Origin: Variovorax sp. PBS-H4
GTDB lineage: Bacteria; Pseudomonadota; Gammaproteobacteria; Burkholderiales; Burkholderiaceae_C
Length of the DNA: 64,000 nucleotides
NCBI RefSeq assembly: GCF_901827205.1
Contig: NZ_LR594675.1
Coordinates: 1,922,001 to 1,986,000 of the forward strand
Direction: 5' to 3'
Shown here: one piece after another, positions 42,835-51,922 of the stretch
Layout: every line of letters begins with the position of its first letter
Position numbering within the stretch: the stretch's first letter is position 1
Notes under the pieces: generated by a model
What the model saw: the letters and a program-made list of their open reading frames with translations, nothing else
Told to the model about the DNA's origin: nothing
The model's database searches: none
Program-made: the position numbers and the translations under genes

Positions 42835-43816
42835 CGGTTCCCGGCGCCGCGATCACGACCTCGCCCGCATCGGCGAGGCGGCGCACCACTTGCAGGATGG
42901 CCTTCTGCTCGGCTTCGACCTGCGAGACCCGCACCGGGCCGCGCAGCTCGATGTCCTCGCGCAGCGTCTCGGCGGCGCGCTGCGACATGTTCTTGAGGAA
43001 CTTGTCGCGCAGCTCCTGCGTGGAGCCCTTGAGCGCGACGATGAGCGACTCCGATTCGATGTCCTTGAGCAGGCGCTGCACGAAGCGGTCCTCCAGGTCG
43101 AGCAGGTTCTCGAAGACGAACATCTCGTCGACGATGCGCTGCGCCAGGCTCTCGTCGTGCTCGCGCACGTGGGCGATCGCCTCTTCCTCCTGCGCGGTGC
43201 TCATGAGGTTGACGATCTCGGCCGCGGTGCGAACGCCGCCCAGGCGGCTGCGCTTGAGGCCTTCGCCCGAGAGCATCTCGGTCAGCACGTCGGTCAGCTC
43301 GGCAAGCGCCGCGGGCTGCACGCCGCCGAAGGTGGCGACGCGCATGATCACGTCGTGGCGCAGGCGCACGGGGAGCTTTTCCAGCACTTCGGAAGCCTTC
43401 TTGCGGTCCAGGTGGACCAGCAGCGTGGCGAGGATCTGCGGATGCTCGTCCCTGATCAGCTCCACCACCTCGCCAGCCTCCAGGTCGTTGAGCCGCTCGA
43501 TGCCGCCATGCGGCTCGTCGGGCTGCAGGATGTCTTCGAGCAGGTTGCTCGCGCGGTCGTCGCCCAGCGCCTTGCGCAGCACCGCGCGGATGTAGCTGCC
43601 CGAGCCCAGGTGCAGGGCGGAGAGCTGTTCGGTCTCGAGGCGGAATTCTGCGAGGACGGCGGCCAGCTCTTCCTTGGAAACCTGGCTCAGCTGGGCCATG
43701 GCGGCACCCAGTGCCTGCACCTCGGTGGTGGGCAGGTGGTGGAGCGTGGCGGCAGCGCGGTCCTCGCCCAGGGACATCAGGAGGATGGCGGCCTTGCGTG
43801 TTCCTGCTGTGCTCAT
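42821..43816 (-). CDS. fliG: Flagellar motor switch protein FliG
   Basis: Encodes 331 aa. The middle-domain EHPQ motif is in LIRDEHPQILATLLVHLD; the C-terminal torque helix region has the charged residues in FENLLDLEDRFVQRLLKDIE and ALKGSTQELRDKFLKNMSQR. FliG contacts FliF, FliM and the MotA stator, and generates torque. It lies between fliF (58-base gap) and fliH (overlap). Confidence 0.96.
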   Translation of the reverse strand: MSTAGTRKAAILLMSLGEDRAAATLHHLPTTEVQALGAAMAQLSQVSKEELAAVLAEFRLETEQLSALHLGSGSYIRAVLRKALGDDRASNLLEDILQPDEPHGGIERLNDLEAGEVVELIRDEHPQILATLLVHLDRKKASEVLEKLPVRLRHDVIMRVATFGGVQPAALAELTDVLTEMLSGEGLKRSRLGGVRTAAEIVNLMSTAQEEEAIAHVREHDESLAQRIVDEMFVFENLLDLEDRFVQRLLKDIESESLIVALKGSTQELRDKFLKNMSQRAAETLREDIELRGPVRVSQVEAEQKAILQVVRRLADAGEVVIAAPGTDDFV

Positions 43817-43874
43817 TGGGTAACCTCCGCGCTGCGCGCTGCGGTTCTATTCGACTTGGGAGCGGCCCGGGGTC

Positions 43875-45578
43875 TCATGGATTCATCCAGTGCTTGATCA
43901 AGGTGGCCACCAGCCGCGGGTCCTGCTCGGCGGTCTGTTGCACGTAGTCGAGGTCGGCCTGGCGGCGGTCGGCTTCGCGCTGGAGGGCGCTCAGCTGGGC
44001 GGCGGAGGCTTCATCCTCCGGATCGATGGCAGCAGCCGCCGGTGCCGGCTCGGGTGCCGCCGCGGGCGGTGGCGCCAGGTGCTTGCGCAGCAGCGGCCGG
44101 AGCACCGCGAACCATGCGAAGAGGGCGAGCAGGCCGAGCAGTACATAGAAGCCGATGCTCTTGGCGAGTTCGATCGTGGCAGGGTCCTTCCAAACGGGGA
44201 GTTCGGCCTGGGGCTCGTCCTGCCCGTCGCGGGCGAAGGCGCTGTTGAGCACGTTCAGCGAATCGCCGCGCTCCTGGCTGTAGCCCATGGCTTCCTTCAC
44301 CAGGTTGCGGATCTGGTCAACCTCGGCCGCCGTCAACGCGCGCGCCTTGCCGTCGGTGCCGGCGACGTTGTTCACCACCACCGCCACCGACAGTCGCTTG
44401 ATGCCGCCGGCGCCCTGCTGCACATGGCGGATGGAGCGGTCGAGCTCGTAGTTGGTGGTCGTGTCCTTGCGCGAGCTGCTGGGCCCCGCCGGCGCGGTGC
44501 TGGTGGTTGCCGTGGTCGTTGTTGCGGCGGCGGCGCCCGGTGCCGGTGTGCCGTTGCCGGGTGCGTTGGCCGGGCGCGGTGCATTGATCGGGGCGCTGGG
44601 GTTCGTCGGCGGCTGGTTCGACAGCGCGCCCGGCACACCGCCCGGGGGCGTGGCGCCGAGCTGGGTCGACTCGCTCGATTGTTGGCTGCGCACCGCGGCA
44701 TTGCGCGGGTCCTGGTTGGGCGCGAACTTTTCCTCGGTCCGCTCGACCACCGAGAAGTCGATGTCGGCCGCGACCTGGGCGCGCACATTGCTCGCGCCGA
44801 GGACGGGTTGCAGGATGGCCTCGATGCGGCGGATATAGCCCTGCTCGATCTCCTGCGCGTATTTGAGCTGGCTCACGTCCAGCCCGCGCGCGCCGGCGTT
44901 GGCGGCCGACAGCAGGTTGCCGCGCTGGTCCACCACGGTCACGCTCTTGGGGTCGAGATCCGGCACGCTGCTGGAGATCATGTGGACGATGGCGCTGACC
45001 TGGCCCTCGTCGATGCCGCGGCCGCGATGCAGGCTCAGCACCACGGAGGCGGAAGGCTTCTTCTGCTCGCGCACGAACAGCGAGGGCTTCGGCAGCGCGA
45101 GGTGGACGCGGGCCGATTCGACCGTGCCGATCGACTCGATCGATCGAGCCAGTTCGCCCTCCAGCCCGCGCTGGTAGTTCACCTGCTCGGCAAACTGGCT
45201 GGTGCCGAACTTCTGGTTGTCCATCAGTTCGAAGCCCACGCCGCCGCCCTTGGGCAGGCCTTGTGCCGCAAGCTTGAGCCGCACCTCGGGGACCTTGTCG
45301 CCCGCGATCAGGATCGCGTTGCCGCCCTCGGCGAACTTGTAGGGCACGTTCATCTGCGTGAGCGACGCGATGATCGCGCCGCCGTCGCGGTCGGAGACGT
45401 TGGTGTAGAGCACCTTGTAGTCGGGTGCGCGGCTCCACAGCATGAAGGCCGCGGCGGCCGCGACCAGGGCGGCGGCGCCGACGATCAGCGGCAGCTTGGG
45501 CTGGGCGCGCAGGCGTTCCAGCAGCGGCGCACCGGCCGTCGCCGGCATGGCGCCTGCGGGCGCTGCCGTGCTGCTCAT
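43875..45578 (-). CDS. fliF: Flagellar MS-ring protein FliF
   Basis: Encodes 567 aa from ATG 45578 (MSSTAAPAG); the open frame upstream has no similarity. TM1 is near residue 36-56 (LPLIVGAAALVAAAAAFMLW) and TM2 near 455-475 (IGFYVLLGLLALFAWFAVL). The RBM domains in between contain LYTNVSDRDGGAIIASLTQM and ARVHLALPKPSLFVREQKKP. FliF forms the MS-ring in the inner membrane on which the rotor is built. It is the first gene of the fliF-R operon, divergent from fliE. Confidence 0.96.
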   Translation of the reverse strand: MSSTAAPAGAMPATAGAPLLERLRAQPKLPLIVGAAALVAAAAAFMLWSRAPDYKVLYTNVSDRDGGAIIASLTQMNVPYKFAEGGNAILIAGDKVPEVRLKLAAQGLPKGGGVGFELMDNQKFGTSQFAEQVNYQRGLEGELARSIESIGTVESARVHLALPKPSLFVREQKKPSASVVLSLHRGRGIDEGQVSAIVHMISSSVPDLDPKSVTVVDQRGNLLSAANAGARGLDVSQLKYAQEIEQGYIRRIEAILQPVLGASNVRAQVAADIDFSVVERTEEKFAPNQDPRNAAVRSQQSSESTQLGATPPGGVPGALSNQPPTNPSAPINAPRPANAPGNGTPAPGAAAATTTTATTSTAPAGPSSSRKDTTTNYELDRSIRHVQQGAGGIKRLSVAVVVNNVAGTDGKARALTAAEVDQIRNLVKEAMGYSQERGDSLNVLNSAFARDGQDEPQAELPVWKDPATIELAKSIGFYVLLGLLALFAWFAVLRPLLRKHLAPPPAAAPEPAPAAAAIDPEDEASAAQLSALQREADRRQADLDYVQQTAEQDPRLVATLIKHWMNP

Positions 45579-45843
45579 GCCGAGGCCCTTGCCATGGCGC
45601 AAGCCGGGAGGAGCGGGAGAAGTCGTCGAGGTGGAGTCATGCCGTTGAAGTCGCAAGCAGCCTTTTTGTGTCGCGATCGATTCTCGGCAGCACACGCGAA
45701 TTCGATTGGCCGAACAGCCGGGGTTTTCTCCGTCAGTTGAGCGCATGTCTTCCGGGCCGCCGCGGTTACGCTGAAAACACGCGGGAGCGCCATCGCGCTT
45801 CCTTGGCGGCTTCGAGTCTTCATCAACCAAGAAAAAGGTTCTC
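45579..45843. promoter_or_regulatory. Divergent fliF-fliE promoter region
   Basis: 265 bases between the starts of the long fliF operon and fliE must carry promoters in both directions. Both are early (class II) genes in FlhDC systems. No sigma-28 box is seen here. I could not assign an FlhDC site by eye. Confidence 0.5.
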
Positions 45844-46164
45844 ATGTCCATTTCAGCCATCGAATCCGTCCTGCAGCAGATGCGGGTGACGGCGCTTCAG
45901 TCGGGCATCGCATCCGGCCCTGCCGCCGAGCCGGCCGCGCAGGGAGGCTTCGCCGCCGAGCTGAGGCGCTCGCTCGAGGGCATCAGCTCGGCGCAGAACA
46001 AGGCCTACGGCCAGGCCGAGGCCTTCGAGCTCGGCAAACCGGGCGTCGCGTTGAACGATGTGATGGTCGACCTGCAGAAGGCCAACGTGGCTTTCCAGAC
46101 CGGGCTCCAGGTTCGCAACCGCCTGGTGGCGGCCTACCAGGAAGTGATGAGCATGCCGGCCTGA
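45844..46164 (+). CDS. fliE: Flagellar MS-ring/rod junction protein FliE
   Basis: Encodes 106 aa, typical length. FliE connects the MS-ring to the rod and is the first exported substrate. The conserved C-terminal part reads LNDVMVDLQKANVAFQTGLQ and VRNRLVAAYQEVMSM. It starts at ATG 45844 after AAGAAAAAGG. It is followed by the fliC promoter. Confidence 0.95.
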   Translation: MSISAIESVLQQMRVTALQSGIASGPAAEPAAQGGFAAELRRSLEGISSAQNKAYGQAEAFELGKPGVALNDVMVDLQKANVAFQTGLQVRNRLVAAYQEVMSMPA

Positions 46165-46208
46165 TTCATGAGGGGGTGGACCCGGTCGCATCTTTTCGAC
46201 CACCGGCC

Positions 46209-46235
46209 TAAATGTTCGGAAAGCCCTGCCGATAA
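46209..46235 (+). promoter_or_regulatory. Sigma-28 (FliA) promoter for fliC
   Basis: TAAA at 46209-46212, a 15-base spacer and GCCGATAA at 46228-46235: a perfect match to the flagellar sigma-28 consensus. It lies 99 bases upstream of the flagellin start, leaving a long 5' UTR. Confidence 0.93.
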
Positions 46236-46333
46236 CTGAACCAACGATGGCTTGAATCTCACGGTGGGAAGCGGGTCCAGCGTTGCGGCCGGTTTGGCCG
46301 GAGTCCACAACCTTTGTTAATCAGGAGTCGAAC

Positions 46334-47887
46334 ATGGCGCAAGTCATCAACACCAACAGCCTCTCGCTGGTGGCGCAGAACAACCTCAACAAGTCCCAGA
46401 GCTCGTTGAACACGGCCATCGAGCGCCTGTCCTCGGGCATGCGCATCAACAGCGCCAAGGACGACGCTGCCGGCCAGGCCATTGCCAACCGCTTCACCGC
46501 CAACGTCAAGGGCCTGACCCAGGCCGCGCGCAATGCCAACGACGGCATTTCGCTCGCCCAGACGACAGAAGGCGCGCTGAACGAAATCAACAACAACCTG
46601 CAGCGCGTTCGCGAACTGTCGGTGCAGGCCGCCAACGGCACGAACTCGGGCAGCGACCTCTCGTCGATCCAGGCTGAAATCAAGCAGCGCCTCGACGAAA
46701 TCGACCGCGTGTCGGCCCAGACCCAGTTCAACGGCGTGAACGTGCTCGCCAAGGACGCCAAGCTGAGCATCCAGGTCGGCGCCAACGACGGCGAGACGAT
46801 CAACATCGACCTGAAGGAAATCACGTCCAAGACGCTCGGCCTGGGCAACATGGACATCACCAAGAAGTCGCTCGACCTGTCGACCGTCAGCTCCACCGCC
46901 ACGACCGTCGTGACCCCGGGTTCGACCGGTGCGACCACTTCGGTGAACCTGACGGCCGTCGACAGCGCCGCTGCCAGCTCGTACACCGTGTACGTCGACG
47001 ACAGCGACGCCGACACGCTCTACGTGTCCGACGACGCCGGCACGACCTTCTATGCTGCCACTTACGACAGCGCCTCCGGCACGCTGAGCTTCGACGGCTC
47101 GACCCCGCTGGGCGCCGCCCCGACGGCCACGCTCGCTGCCGCCGGCCAGGAAATCTCCACCGGCACCGGCGCGACCGTCAATGTCGACAACGTGAAGGCC
47201 GTGAACACCGACGCGGCTGCGGCCATCGACATGTATGTCGACCAGAACGGCGACTGGTTCGTGTCCAAGGACGGCGGCACGAGCGTCATCTCGGCCACTT
47301 TCGACGCAGCGACCGGCCAGGTCGAGTACGACAGCGCCGACTTCGCAACGGCAGCGGCTCCAACTACCGGCATCTCCGACGCGATCACCAGCTACGAAGT
47401 GCCCCCGGTTGCGGTCCCCGACGTCACGGCCAACCTGTCCGGCCTGCCGGCAGCTTCGGTGGGCGCATCGCCGACGCTGCACAAGGTCACGAACGCCGAC
47501 GGCAGCGCCGGCGGCTACGTGGTGAAGGGCCAGAAGAACGGCGCCGACGTGTACTACAAGGCCAACGTGGCCAACGACGGCACCGGCACCGTGACCCTGG
47601 GCGAGCAGTACAACCAGGACCCCCTGGCTTCGATCGACAAGGCCCTGGCCGGCGTCGACGAACTGCGCAGCCAGCTCGGTGCGGTCCAGAACCGTTTCGA
47701 GTCGACCATCACGAACCTGAACAACACGACCAACAACCTGTCGGCCGCCCGTTCGCGTATCGAGGATGCCGACTACGCGGTCGAAGTGTCGAACATGACG
47801 CGCGCCCAGATCCTGCAGCAGGCCGGCACCTCCGTCCTGGCGCAGGCCAACCAGACCACGCAAGGCGTTCTGTCGCTGCTGCGCTGA
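46334..47887 (+). CDS. fliC: Flagellin
   Basis: Encodes 517 aa from ATG 46334 with CAGGAG upstream. The N-terminal D0/D1 region (MAQVINTNSLSLVAQNNLNK, RLSSGMRINSAKDDAAGQAI) and the C-terminal D1/D0 region (AARSRIEDADYAVEVSNMTR, ANQTTQGVLSLLR) are highly conserved. The central 220 residues are a Thr/Ala/Asp-rich surface domain specific to this strain group. The protein has no Cys, as is usual for flagellins. It forms the filament and is exported unfolded with FliS. Only one flagellin gene is seen in the window. Confidence 0.97.
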   Translation: MAQVINTNSLSLVAQNNLNKSQSSLNTAIERLSSGMRINSAKDDAAGQAIANRFTANVKGLTQAARNANDGISLAQTTEGALNEINNNLQRVRELSVQAANGTNSGSDLSSIQAEIKQRLDEIDRVSAQTQFNGVNVLAKDAKLSIQVGANDGETINIDLKEITSKTLGLGNMDITKKSLDLSTVSSTATTVVTPGSTGATTSVNLTAVDSAAASSYTVYVDDSDADTLYVSDDAGTTFYAATYDSASGTLSFDGSTPLGAAPTATLAAAGQEISTGTGATVNVDNVKAVNTDAAAAIDMYVDQNGDWFVSKDGGTSVISATFDAATGQVEYDSADFATAAAPTTGISDAITSYEVPPVAVPDVTANLSGLPAASVGASPTLHKVTNADGSAGGYVVKGQKNGADVYYKANVANDGTGTVTLGEQYNQDPLASIDKALAGVDELRSQLGAVQNRFESTITNLNNTTNNLSAARSRIEDADYAVEVSNMTRAQILQQAGTSVLAQANQTTQGVLSLLR

Positions 47888-47932
47888 TCGGCAAATCGCG
47901 CCCAGGCACTTGCCGCAAGGCAGGTGCGCGCG

Positions 47933-47973
47933 GCGCAGGCGCGGGCCTTCCCAGGCCGCGCGCCTGCGCTTTT
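47933..47973 (+). terminator. Hairpin terminator after fliC
   Basis: Arms 47933-47948 and 47953-47969 pair over 16 bases with a single bulge around a 4-base loop, followed by TTTT. It lies 46 bases after the flagellin stop and probably ends most fliC transcripts before fliD. Confidence 0.65.
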
Positions 47974-48011
47974 CCCTGCGGCTTTCCGGGCGGAGGCCGC
48001 AGGGAAAAGCG
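47967..48011. other. Second long hairpin between fliC and fliD
   Basis: A perfect 16-bp stem (47967-47982 with 47996-48011) with a 13-base loop. It shares its left end with the right arm and T-tract of the preceding terminator hairpin, so the two structures exclude each other. It ends 31 bases before the fliD start. Confidence 0.6.
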
Positions 48012-48042
48012 AAAACGGCTCAACGGAAGAGGAAAACAGCAA

Positions 48043-49491
48043 ATGGCAGTCAGCAGCATCGGCGTCGGCTCGGGTCTCGACCTCGCGACCTTGCTCTCCA
48101 AGCTCGAGACCGCGGAGAGCCAGCCCCTTGCCGCGATCCAGGCCCGGGCAACCAGCTACACGACGAAGCTGTCGGCCTATTCGCAGGTCCAGAGCGCGCT
48201 CAACGTGCTGAAGACCGCCGGCGACAAGCTCGCCGATCCGGAGTTCTTCAAGACCGTGAAGGCCGCGAACAGCGACTCGGATGTGCTGAGCGTGACCACC
48301 GGAGATACGGCCGTCGCCGGCAGCTATGCGATCGATGTCACGCAGCTCGCCCAGTCGCAGTCGCTGGTGTCGACCGGGCAGGCCAGTGCCAAGACGGCGA
48401 TCGGCAGCGGCACCATCACCATCAACTTCGGCGCCATTCACGGCGGCTCGCTGGACGCTGCCACCGGCCAGTACACCGGCGCGACCTTCGATGCCGATCC
48501 CAAGCGCACACCGGCGCAGATCACCGTCGGGACGGGCACCAACACGCTCGAGGGCATCCGCGATGCGATCAACAAGGCCAACGCGGGCGTCAGCGCCAGC
48601 GTGGTGAACGACGGCAGCGGCACGCCCAACCGGCTGGTCCTGGTGTCGACCCAGTCGGGCGAGGCTTCGACCATGCAGATCTCCGTGGCCGGCGATGCCG
48701 CCCTGAAGAACCTGCTGGCCTACGACCCGGCCGGCACGCAGACGATGAAGCAGACCACGGTCGGCCAAAACGCCAAGCTGAACATCAATGGCATCGACAT
48801 CGTCAGTGCCGGCAATACCGTGCAGGAAGGCATTCAGGGCACCACGCTGACGCTGGCGAAGATCGGCGCGAGCAGCCTCAAGCTGACGAGCGACACCGCC
48901 GCAGTCTCGACGGCGATCACGGCCTTCGTGAACGCCTACAACGGCCTGCAGAGCACGGCGGCCAAGCTCACGGCCTACGACGCCGACGCGAAGAAGGGTG
49001 CCGCCCTGATGGGCGACCAGACGCTGCGGACCCTGCTCACGCGGGTGCGCCAGACCCTCACGGGCGCGCAGGCAGGCGGCCCCGACGACATGAAGGTGCT
49101 GTCCGAGATCGGCGTGAGCTTCCAGAAGGACGGCACGCTGGCCGTCGATTCCGCCAAGCTCTCCGGTGCGCTGAGCAAGAACCTGAGCGGCGTGGCCGGC
49201 CTGTTCTCCAGCGGCACTGGCAGCACCGCCGGCTACGGCAAGCAACTGAGCGCGCTCGTGACGGAAATGACCTCCAGCGACGGCGCGCTGACGACCGCCA
49301 CCAACGGCGTGAACACGACCCTGGAAGACCTGAGCGACCAGTACAACGCCGTGCAGGCCCGCGTCGATTCCACAGTGGAGCGCTATCGGGCGCAGTTCAC
49401 GCAGCTCGACGTGCTGGTGAACAGCCTCAACAACACCATGAACTACCTCACGCAGCAGTTCGACGCCATGAACGGCGTCAGCAAGAAGTAA
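48043..49491 (+). CDS. fliD: Flagellar filament cap protein FliD
   Basis: Encodes 482 aa. FliD forms the pentameric cap that folds flagellin at the filament tip. The N-terminus has IGVGSGLDLATLLSKLETAE; the C-terminus has LEDLSDQYNAVQARVDSTVE and LVNSLNNTMNYLTQQFDAMN. It starts at ATG 48043 after GGAAGAGGA. No sigma-28 box of its own is seen, so it may rely on fliC read-through. Confidence 0.95.
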   Translation: MAVSSIGVGSGLDLATLLSKLETAESQPLAAIQARATSYTTKLSAYSQVQSALNVLKTAGDKLADPEFFKTVKAANSDSDVLSVTTGDTAVAGSYAIDVTQLAQSQSLVSTGQASAKTAIGSGTITINFGAIHGGSLDAATGQYTGATFDADPKRTPAQITVGTGTNTLEGIRDAINKANAGVSASVVNDGSGTPNRLVLVSTQSGEASTMQISVAGDAALKNLLAYDPAGTQTMKQTTVGQNAKLNINGIDIVSAGNTVQEGIQGTTLTLAKIGASSLKLTSDTAAVSTAITAFVNAYNGLQSTAAKLTAYDADAKKGAALMGDQTLRTLLTRVRQTLTGAQAGGPDDMKVLSEIGVSFQKDGTLAVDSAKLSGALSKNLSGVAGLFSSGTGSTAGYGKQLSALVTEMTSSDGALTTATNGVNTTLEDLSDQYNAVQARVDSTVERYRAQFTQLDVLVNSLNNTMNYLTQQFDAMNGVSKK

Positions 49492-49512
49492 TCAGCCGAA
49501 CGAAAGCCGTCG

Positions 49513-49929
49513 ATGTACACACCCCATAACCTCAGGACCGGCGCCGGCGCCTACGCGCGCCTGGGCGTCGAAACGCAGGCGATGAGCGCATCGCCGCACC
49601 AACTCATCTGCATGCTGTTCGACGGCGCCATCACGGCCATCGGCATGGCGCGGCATCACATCGCAGAGGGCGATGTCGCGGCCAAGGGACAAGCCATCTC
49701 GAAGGCCGTCGGCATCGTCGCCAATGGCCTGAAGGCCAGCCTGGATGCCAAGGCGGGCGGCTCCGCCGGCGCGGAACTGGTGGCCAATCTGTCGGCGCTG
49801 TACGACTATGTGGTCCGGCGCCTGCTGCAGGCCAACCTGCGCGACGACCTGCGCGCGCTCGATGAGGCCGGGTCGCTGCTGGAAAGCGTCGGGTCCGCAT
49901 GGCGCGAGATGGGTGGCGGCGAGCGCTGA
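49513..49929 (+). CDS. fliS: Flagellin export chaperone FliS
   Basis: Encodes 138 aa. The four-helix chaperone begins with YARLGVETQAMSASPHQLIC and MLFDGAITAIGMARHHIAEG, the family signature. It binds the flagellin C-terminus in the cytoplasm and prevents early polymerisation. It lies 21 bases after fliD. Confidence 0.94.
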   Translation: MYTPHNLRTGAGAYARLGVETQAMSASPHQLICMLFDGAITAIGMARHHIAEGDVAAKGQAISKAVGIVANGLKASLDAKAGGSAGAELVANLSALYDYVVRRLLQANLRDDLRALDEAGSLLESVGSAWREMGGGER

Positions 49930-49957
49930 ATCGAAGACGATGGAAAAGGAAAAGGAC

Positions 49958-50290
49958 ATGGCCGCCATGAGCGAAGTCGTCCAGTGCTACGACCAGCTGG
50001 CTTCGAACCTGTCGTTGATGGCGGCGCTGGCACGCGCGAAGGAATGGGACCGTTTGCCCGAGCTCGAGGTGCAGTGCGTGTCGGTGCTCGAGCGGCTGAG
50101 TGTCGTCTCGCCGCAGGAGACGTTGGCACCAGCGCAAGTCGCGCAGGCACGTCGCCTGCTGGAGCGCATCCGCGCCGACCAGCGGGCGGTGTGCGAGCTC
50201 GTCAAGCCGCAGCTCGCGCACCTCGTGGCCACGATGGCCGGCCTGCAGAAGCGCAGCGAGCTCGACCGGGCCTACGGCGCGCCGCGCTGA
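49958..50290 (+). CDS. fliT: Flagellar protein FliT
   Basis: About 110 aa from ATG 49958, preferred because AAGGAAAAGGA lies just upstream; ATG 49940 in frame is the alternative (116 aa). It is helical, with VVQCYDQLASNLSLMAALAR and QARRLLERIRADQRAVCELV. Position after fliS and size fit FliT, the FliD chaperone that in enterobacteria also binds FlhC. Sequence similarity alone is weak, as is normal for this family. Confidence 0.75.
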   Translation: MAAMSEVVQCYDQLASNLSLMAALARAKEWDRLPELEVQCVSVLERLSVVSPQETLAPAQVAQARRLLERIRADQRAVCELVKPQLAHLVATMAGLQKRSELDRAYGAPR

Positions 50291-50312
50291 GCGGCGGGGC
50301 ACAACCACCGGG

Positions 50313-51638
50313 ATGAGCAGGCTCGGCGTACCGCCCGATCACGCGCTGCTGGCCGCCAAGCTTGCGCCGCGGCTGGGACTGGTCGCGCTGCAGCAGGGCC
50401 AGGTCGCGAGCGATGCCGAGCCCGGGCCGGTGGTCCAGGTCCAGAAAGTTGCGAACGATGTGCGCCTGCCCTCCCATATCGCGCTGGAGCGCCAGCTGCC
50501 GTCCGGCTTGCCCGCTGCGGCGGCTGCGCCGGACGCGACGGCGCCTCCGGCCGCGCGGCTGTCCGCGGCGGCCCGCCTGATCGGTGCACTGCTGGCGGAG
50601 TGGCCGGACGCGGGGCCGCTGCGCGCAACCGCGCCGCTGTGGCCTGCGGCGCGGCAGCCGGCCAACGCCGCGACTCTTGCTGCGGCGCTGGGGCAAACGG
50701 TGGACCGCAGCGGGCTGTTCTACGAATCGCACCTTCGCGAGTTCGCTTCGGGCGCACGCACGCTGGCGCAACTGGCGCAGGAACCGCAGGCGCGCTGGGC
50801 CACGCCCGCCTCGCCAGGTTTCCAGCTGCAGAGAGGCGGTACGGAGACGCGATCGGCTGCTGCGGCGGTGCAGGTACCGTCCGATACCGTGCGAGCCGCC
50901 TTGGCCCCTGTGTCCACCTTGCCGACGGCGGCCATGCCGGCGCTGCCGATGGCGCCCGATGCAGTGCCGGCGTTCACGCCGGGCGCTGCGGTGCCCCCCG
51001 CGCCGCTACCAGGGCAGGGTGGGCCGAATGCGGCGCTCGTTGCGCATGGGCCGGCGCCGCATATCCCAAGCGGCGCGACCGGTGCACCCCCCTTTGCCGA
51101 CGCTCAGCGCGTGCGCGCGGCGTACCAAGCGGGCGAGCGCGCATTTGCAACGCCTTTGGACGCGGCTGTCGCGGGGCAGCGCGCGGAAGCGGCGGCCTTG
51201 CGCCATGGCGAGGCGCCTGCTGGTCCGAATGCAATGCTGCAGCCAGCCGAATTGATTCACCCCCAGGCCGCCACGGTCGTGCACCAGCAGCTCGACCTGT
51301 TGGCCACCGCGGTATTCCGCTGGAGCGGCCAGGCGTGGCCGGAGGTTCCGATGGACTGGTCGATCGAGCAGGACGGCCAGCGGCGGCGTGACGACGACGC
51401 CGCGCAGCCCGACGAAGCGCGGCGCTGGAGCACGACGGTATCGCTCGAACTGCCGCGCCTCGGCCTGGTCGAACTGCGCCTGACACTGGGGGGCAGCGCA
51501 GTGCAGGCACAGGTCGTGGCAAGCCGTGCCGCCACTGCCGGGCAACTGCGGGCCCACGGCATGGAGCTCCAGCAGCGCTTCGAATCCGCGGGCCTGCGGC
51601 TCGAGGGCTTGCGCGTCAGCGACAGGGAGGCCGGATGA
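50313..51638 (+). CDS. Second FliK-like hook-length control protein
   Basis: Encodes 441 aa from ATG 50313. A long Ala/Pro-rich variable region is followed by a C-terminal Flg_hook-like domain (about residues 350-435): VSLELPRLGLVELRLTLGGS, AQVVASRAATAGQLRAHGME and LRLEGLRVSD. Its stop overlaps the start of the FlhB-domain gene (ATGA). FliK normally acts on the C-terminal domain of FlhB, so the pairing is suggestive. It could act in the same switch as the fliK at 38704 or tune it. Confidence 0.82.
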   Translation: MSRLGVPPDHALLAAKLAPRLGLVALQQGQVASDAEPGPVVQVQKVANDVRLPSHIALERQLPSGLPAAAAAPDATAPPAARLSAAARLIGALLAEWPDAGPLRATAPLWPAARQPANAATLAAALGQTVDRSGLFYESHLREFASGARTLAQLAQEPQARWATPASPGFQLQRGGTETRSAAAAVQVPSDTVRAALAPVSTLPTAAMPALPMAPDAVPAFTPGAAVPPAPLPGQGGPNAALVAHGPAPHIPSGATGAPPFADAQRVRAAYQAGERAFATPLDAAVAGQRAEAAALRHGEAPAGPNAMLQPAELIHPQAATVVHQQLDLLATAVFRWSGQAWPEVPMDWSIEQDGQRRRDDDAAQPDEARRWSTTVSLELPRLGLVELRLTLGGSAVQAQVVASRAATAGQLRAHGMELQQRFESAGLRLEGLRVSDREAG

Positions 51639-51922
51639 ACCCCGCCCCGGACGAGCGCCCCAGCGCCGTGGCCCTGTCTTACCTGGACAAGCGCCAGGCC
51701 CCGGTCGTGGTGGCCAAGGGCTATGGCGTGGTGGCCGATTCGATCATGCGCGAGGCCCGGAAGAACGGGCTCTACGTTCACGCTTCGCCCGAGCTGGTCG
51801 GCCTGCTGATGCAGCTCGACCTCGACCGGCAGATCCCGCCGGAGCTCTACCGTGCCGTGGCCGAAGTCATGGCCTGGATCCATGGCCTCGAGCGCGCCGA
51901 GGAGGGGCGCAGTTCGCCCTGA
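51635..51922 (+). CDS. FlhB C-terminal-domain homologue (FhlB/FlhX type)
   Basis: Encodes 95 aa. It aligns by eye to the cytoplasmic domain of FlhB: AVALSYLDKRQAPVVVAKGY, MREARKNGLYVHASPELVGL and IPPELYRAVAEVMAWIHGLE. No TM segments are present. The NPTH autocleavage motif of FlhB is replaced by RPS, so the protein corresponds to the fragment after cleavage. Such stand-alone domains can partly replace the FlhB C-terminal domain in some bacteria. It is translationally coupled to the FliK-like gene. Confidence 0.85.
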   Translation: MNPAPDERPSAVALSYLDKRQAPVVVAKGYGVVADSIMREARKNGLYVHASPELVGLLMQLDLDRQIPPELYRAVAEVMAWIHGLERAEEGRSSP

